Positions 11,800 to 21,557 of a stretch of 64,000 nt of DNA are shown here, piece by piece. Origin of the DNA: Dipteris shenzhenensis (Eukaryota > Polypodiophyta > Polypodiopsida > Gleicheniales); the NCBI GenBank assembly GCA_047967505.1, contig CM106539.1; one strand, written 5' to 3'. The notes beneath the pieces are model-generated. The model saw only the letters and a program-made list of their open reading frames with translations, made no database searches and had not been told where the DNA came from. A program made the position numbers and the translations under genes. Numbering within the stretch: position 1 is the stretch's first letter; each line of letters begins with the position of its first letter.

Positions 11800-12195
11800 A
11801 AAATTAGCACATAGGCTTAGAAATGCAAGGAGAAACATGCTTCAACACTCACAAAACGAAATCTCACAAAAAATGAACCTACATTGCTTAAAGAGACACA
11901 CCTTCTTGAAAAACTTCATTTCACACAAGCAGAGAGGGAGAAGGGTGAAGAGGGAGCACAAGTGTTGCGAGAGGGGCTTAGTAGGGGTGAGGAGTGTGGG
12001 GAATAGAGGAGGAAAGCGAGGTCATCGAATATAACGTGGGAGGAGAGGATTTTGCTTTTCTTGTAATAGAGTTGTGAAAGACAGCATTGCGCGGGGTTTT
12101 GGGTTTTAGTCCCCGAGCGTCACTATATAGCGACACTTATACCCTCAAAGTGTCGCTATATACTTATACCCTAAAAGCATCGCTATATAGCAACG
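11800..12195 (+). other. CACTA leader plus palindrome cluster, copy 2
   Basis: 11800-12110 aligns with window positions 1-290. Palindrome variants follow near 12118 (GTCACTATATAGCGAC), 12151 (half site) and 12178. The order leader, palindromes, transposase start is the same in both copies, which supports a promoter-side role. Confidence 0.6.
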
Positions 12196-12303
12196 GTTCA
12201 GGGCACTTGATCTAAGAAGAGAGGGAAGGAGCTCATGGGTGGCTATTTTTTGGATCTTAATGGATTTCCTTGCATTTTGTGTTGTGATTTTGGAGTTGTG
12301 TAG

Positions 12304-13219
12304 ATGGAAGGGATGAGTGGAAGCTTGCCACATGATGCGCCAAGGCTCAGGAGCGTAGAGTGCTTATGGAGAGGTTGTATTGTCATTGCACTCATTGCAA
12401 GCGAGAAGTATGACATCAATGCCGTATATTCATGCACCACTTGAGGATGTATGGGGAGGATCCAAAACCAATACCCACCATTGGTGGTGCATGTGGTGAT
12501 GGATCATCATAAAGTCAATGCTATTTGAGTTCAAGATTAATATTGCATGCATACATGACATGAAATCTTGAGACAAGTTCTTATATTTATAGGAAACCTT
12601 AAGACAGGATGAGGAGGGTGGTGAGGATGTGCATATACCTTCACACTTTGAGGAATATAGTCTCCCGGATGTGCCAGAAGATGATGAGGGTATGGTAGAC
12701 ATGATGGATTCTATTTTTAGGGGCAATACACACGTGATGTCTGACTCTGAGGCCATGTACATGGCACCTTTGATAGAGGAGTTACACATCTTATGGACAA
12801 GAGTGCAGGTCTTTGATATTTCCAAAGTTTGAGACATACCAATGACATTTTTACGTGGAACACATCGATTGAAAGAGAGTCACATATGATTGTGGAGTCA
12901 TGGCTAACTTCACACACAAGATAGCCGAGCAAGTGCTTCAGATACCAATCTTCTCTCCTTATAGTTGGATTATTGTGGGACCATACACAAAATATATGAA
13001 ATTGATTTCAGATGATTTAGTATTTTCATTCTTGATGTAAAATGGTTTAGAACTATTTATGACAATCTTTGTTCTTCCCGAGCATTGTGAGCAGGTGCAT
13101 GAGCAGGTGCATACTAATGATTTAATAATTGAATCTTTCATTTTTTAATATCAATTCGTACATGTACTTAAGCATAATTTCATATAATTGATGGCATTTG
13201 GCACCCTTCTTCAATATAG
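12304..13219 (+). pseudogene. TNP2 transposase, internally deleted copy
   Basis: The start context (TAG then ATGGAAGGGATGAGTGG) matches the first copy at 566. The acidic block IPSHFEEYSLPDVPEDDEGM (from about 12632) follows the same AG|GATGAGGAGG acceptor. The reading then jumps to MAPLIEELHILWTRVQVFD, which corresponds to the Transposase_21 core near 1850, and then to DUF4216-like sequence (about 12850-13120) matching 3735-4080. Most of the catalytic core and all of DUF4218 are deleted, so it cannot encode a transposase. Confidence 0.8.
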
Positions 13220-13619
13220 AACACACTATTCAAAATTTTTGGACTTGTGTAAAGTCTAATTTGAGAAATGGACTAAAAAATAGTCCAAAAATTTTACATA
13301 TACTAGTAATGTTGTTTTTTGAACTAGATTTGACAACTCAAAACAAAAGATTTGGTGATTAAGTACTAAGAACATCAATGCATAACGAAATCTCTTACAA
13401 AGGTTGTCTACATAACATCTTCATAACTTCTTATGAATTGAGCTACTATCACCTAAGAACATCAATAGATGGCTAATTCTCTTAGAAAGGTGGTGTAAAT
13501 AAACACCTTTATGTATAAGTGGTGTGCACACACCTTTCTAACCATTTCTTTTAGAATGGTGGTGTACATAAACCCCTTGGACAGGTAGCATACATAAATC
13601 CTTTTATGTTAAGTGGTGT
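13220..13619. other. AT-rich non-coding segment
   Basis: No gene. Contains TTTTGGACT-type phrases also found at 16715 and 25300 beside the gene-family copies, and a GGTGTAAATAAACACC hairpin at 13492-13507. Confidence 0.5.
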
Positions 13620-13624
13620 ACATA

Positions 13625-13941
13625 TGTTGGAGGTGCAAATCTCTCATGGACAAAGGGGATAAGAAGAAGGAGAAAGGGTTGAATTATCCCACATACAAAG
13701 GTGTGTGGAAGATGAAGGGACATAAATAGTCCAAGTTACCCCTCCTATCTTCAATTCCCCCAAGCTTGCCTTTTGTGGAGGTTGGAGGGCTGGCTAGGCA
13801 AGGGTGCCTTATGGCAGGGGTGGGGACTTGCCATACACACATGCCAAAGCCTCCGTAGTGGCCATGAAGGTTGTGCACTTCCGTGAGGTGCTAGCGGTCT
13901 TGGCGGGGGGCACGCTAGGCACATGCTCTTGGATTCTAACA
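13625..13941 (+). repeat. TRIM 5' LTR
   Basis: 317 bp, TG...CA. Differs from the 3' LTR by three transitions, each in the right half. Confidence 0.96.
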
Positions 13942-14001
13942 TGGTATCAGAGCCTGGGTCTGATCCCCGGCCACCTCTCTCCATGATCGATTGGAGGGGG
14001 G
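13942..14001 (+). promoter_or_regulatory. TRIM internal domain: primer site and polypurine tract
   Basis: Starts TGGTATCAGAGCCTGGG directly after the LTR, complementary to the 3' end of plant initiator Met tRNA, and ends GGAGGGGGG directly before the second LTR. These two signals occupy about half of the 60 bases. Confidence 0.95.
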
Positions 14002-14318
14002 TGTTGGAGGTGCAAATCTCTCATGGACAAAGGGGATAAGAAGAAGGAGAAAGGGTTGAATTATCCCACATACAAAGGTGTGTGGAAGATGAAGGGACAT
14101 AAATAGTCCAAGTTACCCCTCCTATCTTCAATTCCCCCAAGCTTGCCTTTTGTGGAGGTTGGAGGGCTGGCTAGGCAAGGGTGCCTTATGGCAGGGGTGG
14201 GGACCTGCCATACACACATGCCAGAGCCTCCGTAGTGGCCATGAAGGTTGTGCACTTCCGTGAGGTGCTAGCGGTCTTGGCGGGGGGCACGCTAGGCACG
14301 TGCTCTTGGATTCTAACA
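14002..14318 (+). repeat. TRIM 3' LTR
   Basis: 317 bp, same length as the 5' LTR, followed immediately by the ACATA duplication. Confidence 0.96.
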
Positions 14319-14574
14319 ACATATACACCTCACTTGGTATTAAAAAACACCCTTAATTATAAAGATACATTGACATAAAGTTTAAAATACACCATTAAGT
14401 ATAAAATGGACCTCATAAACAATCTTTATACACAATAATGAGAGTAAAGAAATAAAAAAAATAGTTAACTTTTTATTAGATATTTGCTTTATAGAAGTTC
14501 AAAACTTGCAAAGTTCAAAACTTGTGATTATTTTTTTGCCAAAAAAAAAAAACTTGTGATTACAAAGCCATCAG

Positions 14575-14645
14575 CCATCATGTTCCCCAGTACCAATGTC
14601 CTCAATGCCAGGCCCTTGACTACTAGGGTCCAGACTAATAGGCTG
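14575..14645 (-). pseudogene. Isolated copy of the DPSSQG peptide repeat
   Basis: Minus-strand reading gives QPISLDPSSQGPGIEDIGT, close to the plus-strand copy at 8543-8630 and to the C-terminal repeats of family copy 1 just to the right. Probably the decayed distal tail of copy 1. The rest of 14320-14830 is AT-rich with no gene. Confidence 0.5.
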
Positions 14646-14832
14646 CCTTGGGGGGGTCACCCATCATATGTAACCCTATCACGTGAGTTCAACATAATGA
14701 TATTTTTTATTTCTAAAATTTACAGAAATAAATATACATAAGGGACTATTTTAAATAGTTTTGGAAAAAATTTATAGATTTGTATAGAAAAGGGGTACAT
14801 TTTATTACTGAAAATTTTACATATAAGGGATT

Positions 14833-16700
14833 TTAAATATAGGCCTTGAACGCACGTGATATAGAGGGTTTATGCATAGTGACCCCATGAGTAGGCTGCT
14901 CTAAGACAGTACCAATGTCCTCAATGTGCCCTTGACTACCAAGGTTCTGACTAATATGCTGCTCTAAGAGTGGAGTCTCAGTAGCAAGGTCCTCAGTAGT
15001 TTGCTCTTTAGTTCCAAGCACCTGACTAGTAGGTTGCTCTAGAGTCTCATGACCAAGTTCTTGGTGAGTAGGGTCATGGCTACTAGGTTCTTGACTAGTA
15101 GGCTACTCTAGAGTCTGTAAGGTCAATTGCTCTACCTTGGGTAGTGGATTGCAAGGACTTTTTTTGATGTTTATATATTCTATCTCAACAACCTTTGGCA
15201 TTTTAGTTCTTAGATCCTTTGTTGGTGTGGCATTTGCATTTATTGAAGCCATCCACTTTCTAGCCCTTGTCTTATCAAGGAGTTGACCTAGGCTAAGTGC
15301 TTTCTTCTTATCCACATCAATTGACTTGCCAGCTAACTCATCATCAAATTTCAATAAAAACAATAGTGCCAAGAGAGTAGCCTCACTTTGAATCATTCGA
15401 GTGACCACTTCATCCAAGTTGCTATGCTTGCTCTTCTTTCTAAAGAAGTAATCACTGCTTAGGATCTTCTTACATACTTCTTTTGTTATTGCATTTGGAA
15501 CAAACCTTAATGCTCTCCACCAAACAATAGACATCGGTTTCATTATTTCTTTCCTCTGAGTTGCAGTGTGCTCTGGTGCCTCAAACGATATCTTTCTTGT
15601 TTCATATGCTTGGCAAACATCCACCATGCTCTGAAACAATGAGTCCTCATGGAAGACAATGCAAGTAACATCCCTATATCTTGCAATGGCGGTGTTCAGA
15701 TCCTTTGCCTCAACCTTATTACTTGGTACACCTTGTGTATTGCTTACAACACCTTTCAAGCATCTATAGAATCGAGTCCTCTTTGCCATGTACTTAGATG
15801 TAGGTCTCTTGCCCTTCACTATTTGTGGCTTTCCACTCATAACTCCCTTGCCTTTATCATGATCTCAAGAAGAGAAGAGTTTTTCCTAAACCTAAATGGA
15901 GCAGAATTCAACCTTTCTGATTCTAGAATGTACTTCGAGTCATCGTTAAATATGCATACATGACAAATGACCCGTTGAAGCTTTTCCATCCACTCAATCT
16001 ATGGCAAGTTTCCTTTTCTTCCCTCATCAAGGGCGATCCTACAAGCTTCACAAAAGTGTTGCCCATCAATGGGCTCAAACCTACATCTTTCTAAGAATCT
16101 ATTCTTTGCCAGCATGTATCTCTTCTCGATGTCAGTCTCATATCGGCTTTGGTACAATGCCTCTCCATGAACAAAGTCACTCCTAAAGTTCTCAAAAGCA
16201 TCAAGAAAGTCCATGCACTTTTGAAATGTGACATCAGGCAATGTAGGATCACCTTTTTGAAGTATCTTGAATGCCATAGGATGAAGAGTGATATTAGTGG
16301 CAACTGGAGTTCTTGTTTTCCTCGTATCTTCATATAACTTGTGTGCAAATGTCTTATCTATCTTTCTTTGACAAGAAGCTCGATTAATAAGCATTGTGGC
16401 CACACTGAATTGTGAAAATCCCCAAATGTACCCCTTATCCTTTGGAGGATGTAAGTGTACCACACTTATAGAAAAGTATGTGAGACTTGTATCTTCTTCT
16501 TGTGGATCCTCCTGATCATCACTATCCAATTTTTCACCTAGTTTTAAATAACCTGCACTTGAATGATTTGCATGTGGGGTAGGAGTTATTTTGGCTCTCT
16601 TTCTAGGAATAGATGTGGAACTTGAATCCGCTCCACGATCACTCCTTCTTGTTCCTATAGTTGCAACAGTCGATGTTGTAGGTACAGTTGGAGATAAACA
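14833..16700 (-). pseudogene. Large gene family, copy 1 (central part only)
   Basis: Unrecognised protein. Minus-strand order: Ser/Thr-rich linker (16690-16530); PPKDKGYIWG block; KTRTPVATNITLHPMAF then FEPIDGQH (about 16060), a DGQHR/ParB-like segment; YILESERLN; a Lys-rich block with DLNTAIARYRDVTCIVFHED and SDYFFRKKSK; then a Gln/Pro/Ser repeat tail (LEQPTSQ, SQNLGSQGHIEDIG) to 14833. One stop at about 15999, a frameshift near 15845 and a TAG at 15103 disrupt it. Compared with copies 2 and 3 it lacks the N-terminal domain and the whole protease array. Its similarity to copy 2 (RYRDVTCIVFHEDSLF versus RYQDYTSILFHSDEVF) is direct. Function unknown. Confidence 0.7.
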
Positions 16701-17234
16701 CTTATTTCATTAATTTTGGACTTGTCAATGTACAAATTCATTTTTACATATACTTTTGGACTAGTTTTCGGATAAAATTTAAGAAAAACCCAATCTTCAA
16801 AGCACATATAAAAACATAAAAATAAGCATTTTTAAATAAGATGAAACTCAAATTATAAAACTTAACGCAACCTAGATAAGTTACAAGAAAAAATAAGATT
16901 CAGCAGTTGTAAACTCTCTTAATATTTAATGGTATTAATAGACACCTTCAAAAGTTACAAACTCTCTTGATATTTAATGGTGTTAATGGACACCTTCAAA
17001 AGTTACAGTATTAAGGAAACTCTCACCATATTTATAAAGATGTTAACAAACACCAAAAGTTACAATAAGCCTGAGATAAGTTACACAAAAAAATAAGATT
17101 CATCAATTTACATAAACTCTCTTAATATTTAGAATAGTGTTTAGGAAGCACTTTCAAAAGTTACAAGTGGAAGTAGCAAACTCTTACAATTTTTATAAAG
17201 GTGTTTAAAAACACCAAAAGTTACAATAAGCCTC
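16701..17234. repeat. AT-rich flank with short diverged tandem repeats
   Basis: Repeats of AAACTCTCTTAATATTTAATGG and ACACCTTCAAAAGTTACA, with small hairpins GGTGTT-N-ACACC type at 16931, 16979 and 17200. No gene. Confidence 0.6.
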
Positions 17235-17690
17235 TCACTGGAAGGCAAATCTATTTTCTCTCTCTATCCTAAATTCAACCCATTCAAGAGCTGAGCTCAT
17301 CTCATCCTCATCGATGTAGTTAAAATTATAAAAGAGAAGTAAGGATTGATGAATTTTCTCCTTTGTAACACTTTGTTTATTCTGAATGGCTTCTGCTTCC
17401 TGGGGTGAAGATCTTCCATAACGAGCCACATGCGAAGATATCTCACTTTGAAAGTCTGTCAGCTCTCTCCTATATGACTTCAATTTATCTATTTCACTAG
17501 TAGCCATACTCAATTTTCTTTTCTCCTGCTTCTCGAAGTTCTTCGGACAAGCAAAGTCACCATTCTCATACTGGGTTAACGGAGTTGGATTTCACTTTCT
17601 CTCCTCTCTCTTTCCTTGGTTCTCGGCAATCCATAGTTTGGTGCTACCAATGGCTTCCTCGACAAAATCAATTACTTCAAAAAGATCCAT
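17235..17690 (-). pseudogene. Small unrecognised protein, 151 codons, one stop
   Basis: Reads from ATG at 17690: MDLFEVIDFVEEAIGST, KLWIAENQGKREERK, one in-frame TGA, then TPLTQYENGDF and a mostly helical, charged remainder ending ALEWVEFRIERENRF. A homologous plus-strand copy starts at 18690, giving a divergent pair about 1 kb apart. Start choice rests on alignment of the two N termini (MDLFEVIDFVEEAIGS versus MDVLGIVEDVEFGIDS). No known domain recognised; coiled-coil character is suggested by the Lys/Glu-rich helix. Conservation between the two copies supports past coding. Confidence 0.55.
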
Positions 17691-17699
17691 GGAAATGAG

Positions 17700-18685
17700 A
17701 GGAGGAAGGTAACGAGAGCGAGGAAGGTAACTAGAGGAGGTAAGGCAAGATGGAAGGAGTATGCTTGAGGAGAGGAGGTAAGGCTGCGAGCAACCAAGAT
17801 GGAAGGAGTAAGTTTGAGGACAGGAATAAGGTAAGAAGAGTAAAGTGGAAGAAGTATTTGCTGTAGGCGAGATATAGAAGACTAATGACTACTAAGGGGT
17901 TTATAGAAGTGCAGACTCATAATGTGAGATGAAAGGAGTAAGCTTGAGGAGAGGAGTAAGGTAAGAAGAGCAAAGTGGAAGAAGTGTTTACTACAGACTC
18001 ATAATGTGAGATGAAAGATTTAGAATAAAGAATTGGTAGAGGCTGAGATGACTAGATTATTATCTGAAGTAATAGATGCAAGACTGTAATGCGAGACATG
18101 TGAGACATGTAAGACAGTGAGTACATTGAAATCTATAAAATAAAATGATGGGATGTAAGACCATAATGCGAGACATGTGAGACATGTAAGACAGTGATCA
18201 GTACATTGAAATCTATAAAATAAAATGATGGGACACAAGAATGATATAATTATTAGAATCTCATCATGAGATATTTTTTTAATATAATAAGTTAGACTAG
18301 CTGATGCAAGACCATAATGCGAGACATGTGAGATGATAGATTTTGAGTACATTGAATTCTATAAAATAAAATGATGGAACAAAAGAATGATATAATTATT
18401 AGATTCTCATCATAAGATATTTATTGTATATAATAAATTAGACTTTAAAAAAAGTAAAACCGATTTAATAAATTTAGAGAGGTGAGTTGTCCATTGAGTG
18501 TAGTAAAAATAAAAGATCGTAAATGTGAGAGACACATGAGATGATAGATTTTGAATCGGTTTAAATCTATGAAATAAAGTGATTGAAGACGAGAATAATA
18601 TAATTAGACTCCCTTCTTTCATCCATCCTAGTCCTTCTACAAGCACATTCTTCATTTATCACTCTTAATTTATCATCTCTCCACC
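17700..18685. repeat. Intergenic tandem repeats between divergent gene pair
   Basis: 17700-18010 repeats GGTAAGAAGAG and AAAGTGGAAGAAGT phrases. From 18068 three copies of a block of about 90-145 bases contain AATGCGAGACATGTGAGA and TCTATAAAATAAAATGATGG, then a fourth diverged copy to 18600. No gene. The shared promoter region of the pair would lie here. Confidence 0.65.
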
Positions 18686-18689
18686 CACC

Positions 18690-19109
18690 ATGGATGTCCT
18701 TGGCATCGTCGAAGATGTGGAGTTTGGAATTGATAGTCTTAAACAATGGGTTGCTAACCAAGGAGCAAGGAGAGATGCAAGAATTCGACAAGGCTCTCCA
18801 CTGACACGGATGGAGAGAGAGGAATTCAATGCATAGAGGTAGACAGAGAGGGAGGAGACTCAGAAGATAGCAGAGAGCAAAAGACTTATACAATGTATTA
18901 TAAAAGCACAACAAGATCTCTTGGACTTCTTAAGCAACCTACGTTATCGAAGCACTCGGTATGGTCGATTTGATCGGGATGCTGAAAGAACAATAAAGGC
19001 CTCCCAAAGAGATTATAAAGAAACAATCTGTGACTGTTTGAATTTCTTCCTTCATTGTAATTATGTTGACGATACGAAAGTGGAGTCCATGGAAGACTGG
19101 ATTTCATGA
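18690..19109 (+). pseudogene. Small unrecognised protein, paralogue of 17235-17690
   Basis: ATG in a strong plant context (CCACCATGG). Reads MDVLGIVEDVEFGIDSLK, QWVANQGARRDARI, SPLTRMEREEF, two close TAG stops (about 18834 and 18840), then LDFLSNLRYRSTRYGRFDRD and FFLHCNYVDD-KVESMEDWIS. The C-terminal motif matches LLLFYNFNYIDEDEMSSALEW of the minus-strand paralogue. The terminal exon was duplicated: 19178-19310 repeats it with an intact end. Confidence 0.55.
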
Positions 19110-19177
19110 GAAGATAAGAGATACTAATGATGAGATCTTCTAGTGTGATCTTGGCCTATGTGGCCTATCCATCATGA

Positions 19178-19310
19178 TTGCTTGAATTTCTTCCTTCATT
19201 GTAATTATGTTGAGGATATGGACGTGGAGTCTATGGAAGATTGGATTGTTGAGAAGATAAGAGATACTAATTATGAGATCTTCTAGTGTGATCTTGGCTT
19301 CTATGGCTTG
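19178..19310 (+). pseudogene. Duplicated 3' end of the small gene
   Basis: A near copy of 19036-19160. It reads CLNFFLHCNYVEDMDVESME then DWIVEKIRDTNYEIF and stop, whereas the first copy stops at WIS after a small indel, so the duplicate preserves the original C terminus. Confidence 0.6.
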
Positions 19311-19789
19311 TAATAGTTTTGTATTCTTTGCAACAAGTCTAGTAGGGCTAAGCAGATCATATTAGAATTGCTAATACAATTTATTTTTTTAGAATTGCTA
19401 ATACAATAATAATACAAATTTAATAAATATCATAAGTAAATATCCTAATGTATTGTAACATTTATCATAAGTTTAGAAAACACTATCATTAGTCAACACA
19501 AACAAGATAAAAATATTCAAGGACTTATGTTTCTTTCTACATGCTTTACAACTGAATAGAGTCTGATGAGTCCTCTTGAGGCTGTGATGCTCTAAGAGTA
19601 CATTGAGACTCTACTTCTTGTGTGGATGGTGTACATTGAGATTCTACTTTTGGTGCAATCAGGATAGACTCAATCTCTTCCTCCTTTGCAAGATGTGATG
19701 TTGTAGATGCACATTGAGTCTCTTCTTCTTATGTAGGAAGAATGCATTGAGTCTCTAATTCAAGTGGAGACTGTAATGCTTTTACTTAA

Positions 19790-20580
19790 GGCTGTGATGC
19801 AGAAGGAGACTGAATTGTCTTGTTTTTCTTTGGCTCCCTCAGGTTCTTCATTGAGTCCATCATGTTATGGCAGTTAGTGTCTTGATGCTCCCTGATTTTC
19901 ATAATCGTAGATACTAACTTGTTTGCAGACCTGTCCATCATGACATATGACAAAGTGAATTTGTGTAGTAAATAGTAAGATGCATGTTCATAATGATATG
20001 ATAAAAGAACACTTACTCGAACACCCTGTGAAAGCCTGTAAATGAATTGACAAACCAAAAATTGTTGTCATCAAGATCCCATACTATCACGCTCCAATGT
20101 GAGCTACATCACCAATAAAGAGCGATGAGATTTATCATAATATTAAGTATTAATTGACACAATATTACAAATAAAGTAGTAAAAGAAAGATTGAGACGAT
20201 ACTTACTTCTCATAATATGGCATAAAGACGACTAGCATGCCATCCAAGTCTAAAGGTTGTAGCATTGAACAAACATCATCTACCATCTTCTTGGTATCAC
20301 TAAGTACAACTGAAAGGAGAGAATCAAGCATACACACACAATTCTGTACTAATCTAGGAAAGTGAGATATAACCGTACTGATATAACCGTACTGTAGCAA
20401 TAAATAAACAAATGTTAGAAGCGGATTGAGTCAAATGATTAAAGTATCAAGCCAAGAGATGTTCATATCAAACCTGAGGATGTCCATCATGACTTTGCCA
20501 TTAGCCTCTTCAAAGGGTTGGAGAGGATTGTAACTTCCTCGCTACCATAATCTCAAAAGAGCTCCCCATTTCATCCAATA
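19790..20580 (-). pseudogene. Copy 2, Ulp1-like module 2b (no catalytic Cys)
   Basis: SEEVTILSNP with a one-base shift into ANGKVMMDILR; VQNCVCMLDSLLSVVLSDTK and DVCSMLQPLDLDGM; SHWSVIVWDLDDNNFWFVNS (near 20105-20046); then RSANKLVSTIMKIREHQD. The expected Gln...CGWR block is replaced by a Lys-rich run and the tail, so the module could not be catalytic. Confidence 0.55.
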
Positions 20581-20639
20581 CAGCGGTTACATTAGGACAA
20601 CTTATGGGCGTAGCAACCAATGTTTCCTCTGGATGCTCC

Positions 20640-21557
20640 ACCACATTAACAATAAATGCCTTAATGATAGATGACATAAATGCATATAGATGCAAGTCTG
20701 TATATGTCGACAATGAGGTTTCACCGCCACTCAAATTAAAAATTTGAGCAAGGAGCAAAAAGCAGTTATATCCAACTCTCCACCCACAACTGTGGTCATC
20801 ATTCTGCTTTGTTGCGGGGTGTGTTACATACTCTATTTGATCTTCTAAGTCACCTTCCATTTGCATAAGTGCATCTATAGCACCTACCAACTTTCGAGCT
20901 GATATACACATCAAATTAGATAACATAAATGAATGTGTGCATTGCATAGGATGCGTCTCATTGACATAATTGTGACACAAGTAGGTTATACTTAATTTGA
21001 CACATGGCCATGGATAGATGCTATTGAATTGACAAAGAAACATTGCTTGGCTAAGATGTCCACAGTCACTAAGCTCCAATGCGAGTTGCATTATCAATTA
21101 AGAATAATTATTATTTGATATAACCCTCCACAATGTAAGAGATAAGCTAAGTAGGGATTGATGCTCACTCCTCGTGATATGCAGTAAAGATAACTCACGC
21201 CACAATCAAATCAACAGGTTGTAACCACTTAAAAACATCATCTATGGTCTTCTGCTTATTGTTAAGTACATTAGAAACAATAGGATCGACCATATATGCA
21301 CATCTCTCTATATATAGGGGAAGTTGTTCTAAAACCATACTACAATAAAAAGAAAAGAATATTAGTTCATTTGATCCAATGGAAATACAAAAGCATAAAT
21401 TCAAGAAAAAGTTTGTGTCAAACCTGAGGATGGCTATTGTGACCTTGTCATTAACCTCTTTCTTGAAGTTTAAAAGGATTGAAATGTCCTCTTCATCGAA
21501 TAGAAAAGTAAGAGGTTGCTCTTGAACTTGAAACCTAACTTGAAATGGCTTCTCCAT
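20640..21557 (-). pseudogene. Copy 2, Ulp1-like module 2a
   Basis: Pieces separated by intron-sized gaps: PLTFLFDEEDISILLNFKKE with DKVTIAILR; CAYMVDPIVSNVLNNKQKTI with DDVFKWLQPVD; SHWSLVTVDILAKQCFFVNS (about 21081-21022); ARKLVGAIDALMQ and KQNDDHSCGWRVGYNCFLLL (20930-20740). HW, NS and Q-x5-C-G correspond to the His, Asp and Gln/Cys positions of C48 (Ulp1/SENP) proteases, with Asn in place of Asp. A TGA at 21195-21197 sits where other modules have CGA (Arg). Confidence 0.6.

Larger units (their letters stand above)
8938..13219 (+). mobile_element. CACTA element, deletion derivative, right end missing
   Basis: Begins CACTACAAGGCACAAGCCC with flanking triplet GAA, followed by palindrome variants (9049-9153), a hairpin, a minus-strand coding remnant, a polypurine minisatellite, a leader like that at the window start, a second palindrome cluster and a shortened transposase. 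Homology to the first element stops at 13219 just after the AG of an intron acceptor. No right terminus is found beyond it, so the element was truncated or interrupted there. Confidence 0.7.
13625..14318 (+). mobile_element. Complete TRIM (miniature LTR retrotransposon)
   Basis: Two 317-bp LTRs (13625-13941 and 14002-14318), each TG...CA with TGTTGGAGG and TTCTAACA ends, flank a 60-bp internal region holding only a primer-binding site and a polypurine tract. A perfect 5-bp target duplication ACATA lies at 13620-13624 and 14319-14323. The LTRs differ at only three positions that I see, so insertion is recent. It has no coding capacity and must be mobilised by another element's proteins. Confidence 0.97.

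Noticed and set aside
13625-13941. Cassandra-type TRIM carrying a 5S rRNA segment
   Set aside because: I see no 5S internal promoter boxes in the LTR.
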